From assembly GCA_937146725.1 (NCBI GenBank), contig CAKZRU010000059.1, forward strand, positions 1 through 43,110: a DNA stretch of 43,110 nt, read 5' to 3'. Position numbers and translations under genes: made by a program. How positions within the stretch are numbered: position 1 is the first letter of the stretch; every line of letters starts with the position of its first letter. Under the pieces are notes generated by a model. It made no database searches. It saw only the letters and a program-made list of their open reading frames with translations, and was not told the origin of the DNA. Below, one piece after another: positions 27,114 to 36,058 of this stretch. Source of the DNA: an uncultured Myxococcales bacterium. Lineage in GTDB: Bacteria > Myxococcota_A > Bradymonadia > UBA7976 > VGTA01.

Positions 27114-28412
27114 ATGTTTTCAAGAAGAAGCTTTTTAAAGGCTGCCGCTGCGAGTAGCCTTTCACTGTGTGTTCAAGATCTCCATGCTCAGCAAACCAAT
27201 CAAACTGGCAACTCGTATGATGGTCCTTTTGTGGTTGTGTTTAATGCAAGCGGAGGTTGGGATACGACATACTTAATGGATCCCAAAGGAACAGCTGAAC
27301 TCAACCATCTTTATCAAAGTGATCAGATTCTGTCGGTAGGAAATATCAACTATGCGCCCAATAGCGCTCATATTGCGGCTGATGCACTGAGCAATCAGAC
27401 CTTTTTTGAACGGTATGGCTCTGAATTGTTAGTGATTAATGGGATTGATGTCTCGGTAAATAATCACTCTCCCTGCTCTCGCTATGTGGCCACCGGTGAA
27501 CTTGATAGTCGCTTGTACCCAACCTTTCCGGCTTTAGTCGCTGCCTGCAAGGCACCCGATGTGCCTTTGTCCTTTTTGACCTTTGGTAATTATTCGGCCA
27601 CCGGCTCTTTGGTTGCTCAAACTCGAGTTCCTTATTTACGCAGTTTGCAATCTTTGGCAACCGGTAACTACACAGATACCACTCGAAGTCGAGAATATCA
27701 TCATGCGGACACGGTGAGTTTGATTGAAGCCAAGCTTTTAGAAGTCCAGCAAACAGGCCATCATTTAAGCAAGGTCGCACAAGCCAGAAGCTTTGTGCAC
27801 CAAGCCCAAGACTCATCCAAAAGTTTGGAGCGGATTGTTCCTTTTATTAATAATAATGCGATAAGCGACTCTTTTTTACAGCAAAGCGAAATCGCCTTGG
27901 CCGCCTTTGCCTCCGGTTTAGGGGTCAGTGCTAATTTAAACTTGGGCAACTTTGACAGTCATAACACCAATGATGTAGATCAAATGAACTTGATTCCCAA
28001 GCTTTTGGCCGGTGTGGATTACATGCTGACCCGTGCCGAAGAATTAAGTATACGAGATCGCTTGATTGTCATTATTCAATCAGAGATGGGCCGTACGCCT
28101 TGGTATAACAGTACCGGTGGAAAAGACCATTGGTCGGTGACTTCGATGATGGCGTTAGGTGCAGGGATTACCGGAAACCGAGTCGTTGGCGGTACCGGTA
28201 TTGATGCCGAAACCGGCTTTGATCAAAACCCTAAACTGATCGATCCGGTCACCCTACAAGAAAGTCCCACAGGGATTAGGATTCGCCCCGAGCATATCCA
28301 ACAGGCTCAACGACAGCTTTTAGGGATTGCCGATCATCCTTTTGCCCAAAGATTTGCCTTGGGCTTACCTGCAGAAGAAACCTTAACCAGTTTGTTTACC
28401 GGATCAGTTTAA
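27114..28412 (+). CDS. Tat-exported DUF1501-family protein
   Basis: The N-terminus has a twin-arginine signal (SRRSFLKAAAAS) ending near LHAQ. The body has DUF1501 features: FNASGGWDTT near the start, NGIDVSVNNHSP, SEMGRTPWYNSTGG followed by KDHW, and GNRVVGGTG. DUF1501 proteins belong to the alkaline phosphatase/sulfatase superfamily, but no activity is firmly known. The ATG at 27114 was chosen because AAGGA (27102-27106) sits 7 bases before it; an ATG at 27096, directly after the upstream stop, would add six residues ahead of the Tat signal. It forms an operon with the dihaem lipoprotein. Tat export suggests folding, perhaps with a metal, before transport. Confidence 0.85.
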   Translation: MFSRRSFLKAAAASSLSLCVQDLHAQQTNQTGNSYDGPFVVVFNASGGWDTTYLMDPKGTAELNHLYQSDQILSVGNINYAPNSAHIAADALSNQTFFERYGSELLVINGIDVSVNNHSPCSRYVATGELDSRLYPTFPALVAACKAPDVPLSFLTFGNYSATGSLVAQTRVPYLRSLQSLATGNYTDTTRSREYHHADTVSLIEAKLLEVQQTGHHLSKVAQARSFVHQAQDSSKSLERIVPFINNNAISDSFLQQSEIALAAFASGLGVSANLNLGNFDSHNTNDVDQMNLIPKLLAGVDYMLTRAEELSIRDRLIVIIQSEMGRTPWYNSTGGKDHWSVTSMMALGAGITGNRVVGGTGIDAETGFDQNPKLIDPVTLQESPTGIRIRPEHIQQAQRQLLGIADHPFAQRFALGLPAEETLTSLFTGSV

Positions 28413-28454
28413 AGAGCTTAGAGAAGGATCGCTCACAGAGATTTTGAGGCTTGA

Positions 28455-28535
28455 GATAGGCTTAAGACCGACGTACTCTAATTTGTAATCAGCTTATTTC
28501 GCCTATCCCTTGGACTTTTACCTATATAAAAGGTC
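28455..28535. terminator. Possible bidirectional terminator structures
   Basis: In the gap between convergent genes, GATAGGC (28455-28461) pairs with GCCTATC (28501-28507) across a long loop. A short hairpin with one bulge forms at 28513-28535 (GACTTTT with AAAAGGTC). Both are weak; position is the main support. Confidence 0.25.
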
Positions 28536-28543
28536 AACAAATC

Positions 28544-31500
28544 CTATACTAAGCGACTACGCTCTTTTCTAAAGAATAGACTGAGTAAAATGAGGCATAA
28601 TAGCAAGCCATGAGTAGGTCTATGATTCATTGAGTCACACCCGCCTTGGTTATTGTTGCCACTATTTTCAGTGTCATTGCTGACTGGCTGACAGGCACAT
28701 TCCAAACATAGTGCACCTTCTTGCCAATCCGTACCATTACGCTCGGTACATTCTACTTGAGTCACCTTTTCAAGGCAAAGTCCACTTTCTAAGCAACAGG
28801 CTCCCTTTGGAATAGTATCCAATCCGGCTTGCATAGCAATTCCACCCTGTGTTGGATCACCGCCCTGCATTTCAGTGCCACTTTGCATTTCGGTGCCACT
28901 TTGCATTTCAGTGCCGCCTTGCATTTCAGTACCGCCCATATTTCCGCCTTCACAACGGACTTCTTGACACATTTCCTGTTCATACCAAACTCCATTGGCT
29001 TGCGCACACATTTCGGCATTTGTTCCATCTAAACAGGTCCCACCATTTGCCGCAACACAGCAAGCACCTACGGCGGGTGCCACACATTGTCGATCATCAC
29101 AGGTAATCTCACGATTAAACGCTCCTGCCGCTTGATCGCATTGTGCCTCGGTGACCTCACTAAGGCATAAGCCATTAGGTGTACAGCAAGAACCTTTGTC
29201 TTCTGAAATCGGTTGGCATGCTTCTACTTCGGAACAGCTTTGATCAGCATGGAAAGAGCCAGAGCTCAGTAGGCATTGCTCTTCATTCATGTTCTCAATG
29301 CACCACCCCTCGCCACAGCAAGCACCCGTTCTAATAAACTCGCAACTTCTTTCTTCACAGACGAGTTCATTACTATATTCTCCGCCAATATCATTACAAA
29401 CTTCTTCGGTCATTCCATCGAGGCAAATCCCATTATAACAACATGATCTTACCGACTCTGATAAGCAATTATTGACCTCAGCACAGCTTTGGCCCGGATG
29501 AGCTTGACCGCCTCGTTCAATACAGGTCCAATAATAGACATTTTCGGCACAAGCACCATCATCACAACAAGCACCACGAGGGTTTTGGAAGCGTATACAT
29601 TGATTACTAAAGGCTTCGTCAGCGCAGGTCACACCTTCGCCCCATGTTCCTCCTCGTCTTTGACAGTCTGCTTCACTTTGATAGCTTAAGCAAGCCTCTG
29701 TTGTACAGCAAGCGCCCAAGGGCTGCCCCATCTCAACACCGCCCATGTCGCCGCCCATGTCGCCGCCCATGTCGCCGCCCATGTCGCCGCCCATGTCGCC
29801 GCCCATGTCGCCGCCCATGTCGCTTCCACCCTGTCCACCTTCACCACAGTATGAGAGCTCGGCACAATTTTGGTTGGGATGATAAATGCCATTCGCTTCA
29901 GCACAGGCAGTAGCATCATAGTCTTCACTGCATACACCTTCTCCCAAGCAGCATGCTTGAGGATTATTTTGAATAATTAGACGGCAGTATGGATCACAGA
30001 GGTCATTTCCTTCAGGACCCGCATCACATTCCTCGGAGTAGGTTTCGGTTTGTTGCACAATTCCATCGCCACAGCACATGCCGGGCTCAGCCGCTAAAGT
30101 GACTGTGCTGCAATAACTTCTTACATACTCACTTTGAGGATCAGATGCATTTAAAGGTCTTTCACAAGCACCATTAACACAACGTTCCCCTAGATTCTCT
30201 TGGCAGTCTTGCTGACTATCACAGGCGCACATTGATTCGGCTGGATCATCAAAACGAGCATTAAAACAGGCCTCGACTTGATTAAGCCAACGCTCACCTA
30301 AACGTCCACGGAATAAGGTATCGCGAGCATTACGGTAAGTACTTAGCATATTGTCAACAGTATACTCTTTGACTTGGCCCGCCCCATAAGTTGGATCATT
30401 CATTGTAAGCTCGGTAAACATGGCATCAAGATCAATGACATTACCATGAACCGGATCACTAATGACCAACTCGGGGAACTTGATTGCCAATTGAATACTC
30501 TCAGTAAAGGCGAGTTGATCTAAGCAGCCCCAAATCTTTAGCATTTGTATATTGATATCATCACATGAGAATAAATACTCGGCTTGAGTTTGGGGATCGG
30601 TATACTTACAAGTATAGTTTTCAAGGGCACTTGGATCTGTAATATTTCCATTCGCATCTAAAGCAGGTTTAAGATCAGCTAACCACTGATCCCATAGCTG
30701 ACCATCAACACATAATGGTCGGTCGACATATAATTTGGTACTGACATTAATCCCAAACTCATAATTGGTCTTAATCCCATCGATAATATCATCAAAATCA
30801 TTATGCTCTGGATCATCCTTATGTAAGCCAATATCTTGGTGACAATAGCGTAAGAACTCATCTACATCACCCACGTTACCTTCTGCATACAGCTCAGGTC
30901 GTTCTTCACTTTGGGGTAGAGGTGCCTTATAGCGACATACACCTTCATTGCCACATTGAGTACCGGTAATCGTCACATTTGGGTAATTTCTTTGAATCAG
31001 TTCTTTTAGCCCCAAGGTAAGCGAACGTGGATGTCGATTAGTGACTGGTTCATTCAGATCAGGGTTGTCACATTCATCAGAATAGAGGGCCTCTAGACCC
31101 GGTTGATACCAAGCTTTCCATGTTGAGCCTAAGTCAAAGCCATCATTAAAGTCTAAAATTCTCCATTTACGCTCTTTTTTAAAGAGTTTAAACGAAGCCT
31201 CGACAAATAGATTTACTGACATGTGCAGAGTTGCATACAGTTCACTCATAGCATATGTTGAAATGAGATGTTTGGGCCCTTCTACAGCCGCATTGTTAAT
31301 CAGTTGCTCAGCATAAGGGATGTTGTTTTTGGGCATGCAGGCGTTAGATACACATACACGGCCAGCGCCACAGTCTTCATCAAGCTGACAAGGCAAAGCA
31401 CAGGCACCATCCACACATGTTCTTCCGCTCGAACACGCCTCAGTGGCTGAACAGGTACAAGGTTGCTGATCTTCTCCGAGTCGGCAAGAACCATTGATAC

Positions 31501-34500
31501 ATTGCTCATTACCAGCACACTGACCATTATCTACACAACCACAAGCACTTGGGAAACCATGTTGCATGGGGTGACAGCCTTCGCCTTCCCACCCGCTAAT
31601 ACTTGAACTTGTTTCTCCTAAACAGCTATAGGTTGAGAAAATGGGTTCTTCTAAGCCACGATCAGGAATAGGCGCTGTATTTGCACCACCTTCACACAGA
31701 ATACTGCCTTCCTCAGAAATACCACAGAAAATTGAGCCTATATCAGGAAAGCCTACCATTGAATCTGGACGACCATTAAAGTCTATGGAACTTTGATTGC
31801 CTTGATCATCAAAGCATTCAATTTGTGGACCATCCGGTCCTACACCTTTAAAGACGCATACACCACAATCTCCTCTTGGGATTAAACTTCCGCCCTCTGT
31901 GGTAATCTCGACGGCATTTGATATGCTATTAACAGCAAGACCCTGCCAATTACAATACTCTGATGACCCATAAAAACGAGGTGGTAAGTTTTTGCATACA
32001 ACCTTAGATGCTGTGTTAGTTCCCCCGCCTAATATCGCACATACCCCTAAATTACCACTGAAAGCAATATCGGTCACAGGAACATAATCAAAGATATATT
32101 CGCCATATAACTGCTCTCCAAAACACTGAGCAAAGCCTTGATTATTCACTCCACAAGTCACATCTTTACCTGAGCGAATCAGCTGATAAGGCACCGGTGG
32201 TACTTCGCTTTGGAAGGATGAGAAGGGGCCTCCCCAACAGTCGACATGTTGGTTATCTTGGCGAATGGCACACCCATGAGTATTCGCCAAAGAAAGAGCC
32301 ATATATTGACCGGATGGAGGAGTGATTAAGTCATTGGGCACATGACCATCGTTCATAAATGTCCAACATCTTAGTTCTTGAGTTAAGGTAATCCCACAAG
32401 CATACAAATCATGTACGGCAATCTCTTGGAATGGCTCATTTGGAATCATTGACATGTCATCGGTAAGCGAAGACCAACAATGCACATTAAATTCTTCATC
32501 GATACCACATGTTGAAAGCTGAGATGTACCGACCTTCATCCAACGAATCTCGTTTTCAGGATTCGTACATTCTGCTTCGATAAGCCCATGCTCGATTCTT
32601 TCGACATCGCCCTCGGGCGTTAGATAGGTACAAGCACCATGTTGCTCACACTCAGATAGGGCTGTCGTATTTAGCTTGGCCGTATCAAAGATGGTTGTAT
32701 ACTCCGGATTGCCACAAGGTGCCGCAGCACAGCTTGATTCAACTCGCCACTGCGCTTGAATATTAATCGACTCGGCTTGATCGATGATAGGCTGTAAATA
32801 GCTCATGATAGAGTTGGGTAAATTAGCATCCTTAACTTGTTGGATATATCCGTCATCAAGGCTATCTAAGTCATCTAGCATTTGACAGTGTTCTTCGGTG
32901 ACTCCAATCCATTCATCAGCACATATATTTTGATTAATCGTTAGTCCTAAAATGGTGGCGCTAATCGTGGCACAGCATGATGAGCCATTATCCTCTGGTT
33001 GACATGAATACGTCTGTCCATTGGCCTCTTCCAAGTCTTGATTAGAGCATTTGTAATTGAGTTCATACTGCCAAACAGGCTTACATTCAGCATCTTCTGG
33101 CGGATTAGAGTTCACTAAAGCTTGACCGAGTGAGCGACTTAAATCAACTAAGCCACCTACCCCTTGTGGTTTGATATTAACCGATAGGTTCAAACGTGCT
33201 CCAGCGCCAATCTTAATCCCTTTCACTTTAAAGCCCAAAAATGCTTCTAAACCTAATCCAGGCTCAGCAAAAGCATTGGTCATGTTATCAGCACTTAAAT
33301 CAGGACCTTGCAGGGCATGCATATCTCTAATGAAGTCATCATCGGTTAAGGCAAGTTGTGGTGCTAAGTTTAGGTTAATCATATCCTTTAACTTATTACG
33401 CAAATAATTTGTATGATGTTCCCAGCCTACACCAAAGCGATAACTAAGTGAGGGCACTGCTGTTAAGACCCCTGGGATCACAGGGATATCAGGTAGTTCA
33501 ATAACGATAAAGTCTTCGGTTGGATAAGAGAACTTATAATTGAGTCCCAGCGAAATCGTAGCGATTGAAATCTTATCCCATGGTGCGGTCACCTCTGGTC
33601 TTGGCCATTGAACTGCCGCTGAGCCGGAAGGTTTAGAAGGGAATAGATCTCGGACAAGAAAACTACCTAAATTAACTACACTCGCCGGTTCTTGATCACG
33701 GACATGCATAAAGGGGGGTAAATCCATAGGAACAACATTAAAAATATCATATCTTGCTACCGTTTCGGGATTGATAGAAATGTTGCTTTCTAAGCCAAAT
33801 GGTTGAGTAGGATCCCATAGTTTCCAACCATCAATCTGAGAATTAAGTTCAACGCCAGGTGCTAAACTAAAGTCGGAACCAAATAAACTTAGGGCAAAGC
33901 CACCACTACGAAACTGAACTCGGTGCTTGGCCGATAAATTATGTGAGGTATAGCGTGCACCAATCGATCCAAAATTACCACCGAGCTTACCTAGTTGCGC
34001 AAAGGCACCATGTCCATAATAGCCAATGCACATATGCAGATCCGGACGTAATTCACTATATGCACCTAAATGATAGCCCTCGGTAAAGCGGTCTATGTAA
34101 TCATAGGTATCACCTAGGACTCGAATCGCCTCTCGAATCGCATCAGAAAAGTCGTTGAGTCCACCAATAATCGTGCTAAAGGTTTCACCAAGTTTACCTT
34201 CCATTTGCTCGCTGACCCAAGTTCTAAAACGATCTAGCCAGCCAACCTGCTCCAAAGTAAATAGTGCTCCAGAGGCAGCACCTGCTCCCAAAGCATTAGG
34301 GTCTTGGAAGAAGTCAACGGGTAACCACATAAAGCGATCTTGGGCAACAAAACCCGCCGGAACCGTATCGCCTACACAAAGATTGACACACTCATTACGT
34401 GTACCTCGTAAATAACAATCGCTAGCGACTTGTTCTAAAAGAGTATTGGCATTAGCGGTGTAGTCGTCCCAAAACTGCATACTTTCTTCTGGATAGATAC

Positions 34501-35770
34501 TAGTGATTCTTTGGTTTATATCATCTTCCGCTTGTTCAATGCGCTGCTTTGCCAGTGTCCAAATCTGATTTAAAGCCTCTTGAATATCTTGCACTAAGGC
34601 TTGTTGAAATTGAGTTGGATTAAATCCAGCCACATACGATGCGGCATCTTGAATTGCCTCTATACAAGCTTGCATTCGTGAACTAGAACTCGCAAGTTGC
34701 TCCATCAAATCATCATAAATACTTTGTGCTAGTGCTTCAACACGATCGGGAATACCCCGCAAGCGGTTCCAAATCGCTTCGCCATCACTAAGAATCACTT
34801 TAAGGTCATTGAGTGTTCCGGTCACAACAGGGCTTAAATCGTTCACAATTGAAGTGATCTTAGCAAAATTAAAGCTTTTTACTGCATCCAAACTCGTTTT
34901 CTTTAAGTCTTGATAATCAAGTTCATCAAGTTTTTCTAATAGCTTTTGAAAGTTAGAATCTTCACTTATAATTCGTTCTTCAATCAGTGTTTTAAGCTGG
35001 GCATAATCCTGTCGAAGTTGAGTTTCTATTTCCTGAACAGCAGTTTCTACCTTGGCTCTAATGAGCCGTGCAAACTCTTCAGCATCATCCCCCCAAGAAT
35101 TAGGATCACATAATTCAGCAATTTCAGCGCTCATTCGTTCGGCGGCATTAGCAATTTCTTGTATAATTGAGGCTTCAATGCTTTGAGCTACGCTATCATT
35201 GACGATCGTTTCTAAGTCACTCAGCATGGACTGCATATCTTGCTCAAGTTGCTTCATTTTGGTGTCAGCAAATTGCTTGAGTTGGTCACCTAGGTTCTCT
35301 TGATCGATTAACTCAAAAAAGACCTCTTGAGCTTGACTGAGAACCTCATTGGGTTCGCAGTTGCCGGCCAAACATAAGCAATCACCAGTGACTTGCGGAA
35401 TAAGTTGGCCGAGTTCGTTGGTCACATCTACTTTATCTAAAAAGTTTTGAACACCTTCAATTTTAGCCGTCACATTTTGAGTCATTGCTAAAATAAACTG
35501 TAAAGACTCAAGCAACGACAAGTTGTGAGACAGGTTTTGATAATCTGGATAGCGAGCACTTTCGGCACCATTCCGATGAACAATCCCATCAAAGTGTGGT
35601 CCAGAAAAATCAGACCAAATCGGTCGACGATTTGGATAAGGTGCATGATTAGGATCCAAATCTAAGCAATAAGCATCATCATGTGCATAAAAATAGTCTT
35701 GTGCATAACTTTTGGGATGTATAAACAAGAGACTGAGTATAAAAATCAGTAAAAGATGTTTTTTCTCCAT
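28544..35770 (-). CDS. Giant secreted multidomain protein: helical N-terminus, RCC1-like repeats, Cys-rich modules, sorting tail
   Basis: A signal peptide (likely cut after SYAQ) starts a 2408-residue protein. Residues about 95-470 are long amphipathic helices, probably coiled coil. A beta-rich region with few family marks follows (about 560-900). Residues about 1080-1355 contain repeats of the form CGI...G...CW, resembling RCC1-type propeller blades. EB/DUF7107-like Cys modules lie at 1411-1481, a Myxococcus-type repeat (CGDGIVQQTE then EECDAG) at about 1897-1932, and about nine ACC....C...C Cys repeats at 1937-2327, broken by DMGG and GTEMQS minisatellites. The end has Gly2377-Cys2378, a hydrophobic helix and RKER, a sorting-like tail. 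AGGAAG precedes the ATG. No enzymatic motif is recognised; a large cell-surface structural or adhesive protein is inferred. Confidence 0.85.
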   Translation of the reverse strand: MEKKHLLLIFILSLLFIHPKSYAQDYFYAHDDAYCLDLDPNHAPYPNRRPIWSDFSGPHFDGIVHRNGAESARYPDYQNLSHNLSLLESLQFILAMTQNVTAKIEGVQNFLDKVDVTNELGQLIPQVTGDCLCLAGNCEPNEVLSQAQEVFFELIDQENLGDQLKQFADTKMKQLEQDMQSMLSDLETIVNDSVAQSIEASIIQEIANAAERMSAEIAELCDPNSWGDDAEEFARLIRAKVETAVQEIETQLRQDYAQLKTLIEERIISEDSNFQKLLEKLDELDYQDLKKTSLDAVKSFNFAKITSIVNDLSPVVTGTLNDLKVILSDGEAIWNRLRGIPDRVEALAQSIYDDLMEQLASSSSRMQACIEAIQDAASYVAGFNPTQFQQALVQDIQEALNQIWTLAKQRIEQAEDDINQRITSIYPEESMQFWDDYTANANTLLEQVASDCYLRGTRNECVNLCVGDTVPAGFVAQDRFMWLPVDFFQDPNALGAGAASGALFTLEQVGWLDRFRTWVSEQMEGKLGETFSTIIGGLNDFSDAIREAIRVLGDTYDYIDRFTEGYHLGAYSELRPDLHMCIGYYGHGAFAQLGKLGGNFGSIGARYTSHNLSAKHRVQFRSGGFALSLFGSDFSLAPGVELNSQIDGWKLWDPTQPFGLESNISINPETVARYDIFNVVPMDLPPFMHVRDQEPASVVNLGSFLVRDLFPSKPSGSAAVQWPRPEVTAPWDKISIATISLGLNYKFSYPTEDFIVIELPDIPVIPGVLTAVPSLSYRFGVGWEHHTNYLRNKLKDMINLNLAPQLALTDDDFIRDMHALQGPDLSADNMTNAFAEPGLGLEAFLGFKVKGIKIGAGARLNLSVNIKPQGVGGLVDLSRSLGQALVNSNPPEDAECKPVWQYELNYKCSNQDLEEANGQTYSCQPEDNGSSCCATISATILGLTINQNICADEWIGVTEEHCQMLDDLDSLDDGYIQQVKDANLPNSIMSYLQPIIDQAESINIQAQWRVESSCAAAPCGNPEYTTIFDTAKLNTTALSECEQHGACTYLTPEGDVERIEHGLIEAECTNPENEIRWMKVGTSQLSTCGIDEEFNVHCWSSLTDDMSMIPNEPFQEIAVHDLYACGITLTQELRCWTFMNDGHVPNDLITPPSGQYMALSLANTHGCAIRQDNQHVDCWGGPFSSFQSEVPPVPYQLIRSGKDVTCGVNNQGFAQCFGEQLYGEYIFDYVPVTDIAFSGNLGVCAILGGGTNTASKVVCKNLPPRFYGSSEYCNWQGLAVNSISNAVEITTEGGSLIPRGDCGVCVFKGVGPDGPQIECFDDQGNQSSIDFNGRPDSMVGFPDIGSIFCGISEEGSILCEGGANTAPIPDRGLEEPIFSTYSCLGETSSSISGWEGEGCHPMQHGFPSACGCVDNGQCAGNEQCINGSCRLGEDQQPCTCSATEACSSGRTCVDGACALPCQLDEDCGAGRVCVSNACMPKNNIPYAEQLINNAAVEGPKHLISTYAMSELYATLHMSVNLFVEASFKLFKKERKWRILDFNDGFDLGSTWKAWYQPGLEALYSDECDNPDLNEPVTNRHPRSLTLGLKELIQRNYPNVTITGTQCGNEGVCRYKAPLPQSEERPELYAEGNVGDVDEFLRYCHQDIGLHKDDPEHNDFDDIIDGIKTNYEFGINVSTKLYVDRPLCVDGQLWDQWLADLKPALDANGNITDPSALENYTCKYTDPQTQAEYLFSCDDINIQMLKIWGCLDQLAFTESIQLAIKFPELVISDPVHGNVIDLDAMFTELTMNDPTYGAGQVKEYTVDNMLSTYRNARDTLFRGRLGERWLNQVEACFNARFDDPAESMCACDSQQDCQENLGERCVNGACERPLNASDPQSEYVRSYCSTVTLAAEPGMCCGDGIVQQTETYSEECDAGPEGNDLCDPYCRLIIQNNPQACCLGEGVCSEDYDATACAEANGIYHPNQNCAELSYCGEGGQGGSDMGGDMGGDMGGDMGGDMGGDMGGDMGGVEMGQPLGACCTTEACLSYQSEADCQRRGGTWGEGVTCADEAFSNQCIRFQNPRGACCDDGACAENVYYWTCIERGGQAHPGQSCAEVNNCLSESVRSCCYNGICLDGMTEEVCNDIGGEYSNELVCEERSCEFIRTGACCGEGWCIENMNEEQCLLSSGSFHADQSCSEVEACQPISEDKGSCCTPNGLCLSEVTEAQCDQAAGAFNREITCDDRQCVAPAVGACCVAANGGTCLDGTNAEMCAQANGVWYEQEMCQEVRCEGGNMGGTEMQGGTEMQSGTEMQSGTEMQGGDPTQGGIAMQAGLDTIPKGACCLESGLCLEKVTQVECTERNGTDWQEGALCLECACQPVSNDTENSGNNNQGGCDSMNHRPTHGLLLCLILLSLFFRKERSRLV
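28864..28936 (-). repeat. 18-bp minisatellite encoding GTEMQ(S/G)
   Basis: Four in-frame 18-bp units lie between two Cys-rich modules of the giant secreted protein. They are nearly identical, with a few silent changes. Confidence 0.85.
29739..29822 (-). repeat. 12-bp minisatellite encoding DMGG
   Basis: Seven perfect 12-bp units encode a Gly/Met/Asp linker between Cys-rich modules of the giant secreted protein. The perfect identity suggests recent expansion or frequent length change. Confidence 0.9.
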
Positions 35771-36058
35771 ATATTCTTCCTTACAAAGAAGTCGTTTAAC
35801 TTGTATTTAAGAAGCAACGCTCAGTTTAATGGCCAGGTATAGTTAAAGACTAACCATTTAATTGCTTTAACTGCAAGATTGCAAAGAATCAAGCAGGAGT
35901 CTTGGCTGGCGTCTTGGCCCAATAAATTATAGTTTATGATCTTTGAAGCCATGCTGTTTAGCATTTTCTCATTGATCACTTGCTGATTACTTGCTGATAT
36001 ATAGTAGAGCTAAAAATAGCGCTTTAATGAACTACAGATACCTAACAAGGAAAGCATC
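35771..36058. promoter_or_regulatory. Divergent promoter region with short direct repeats
   Basis: This 288-bp region separates the minus-strand giant gene from the plus-strand lipoprotein pair. ACTTGCTGAT occurs twice with an 11-base period (35978-35987 and 35989-35998), about 60-80 bases before the plus-strand ATG, and GTCTTGGC occurs twice with a 12-base period near 35910. Helical-turn spacing fits a tandem activator site, but no regulator is identified. AAGGA lies 7 bases before the 36059 ATG. Confidence 0.35.

Noticed and set aside
29644..29913. Arg/Cys/Pro-rich open frame opposite the DMGG repeat
   Set aside because: It is a by-product of the 12-bp perfect repeat on the strand opposite the giant gene.
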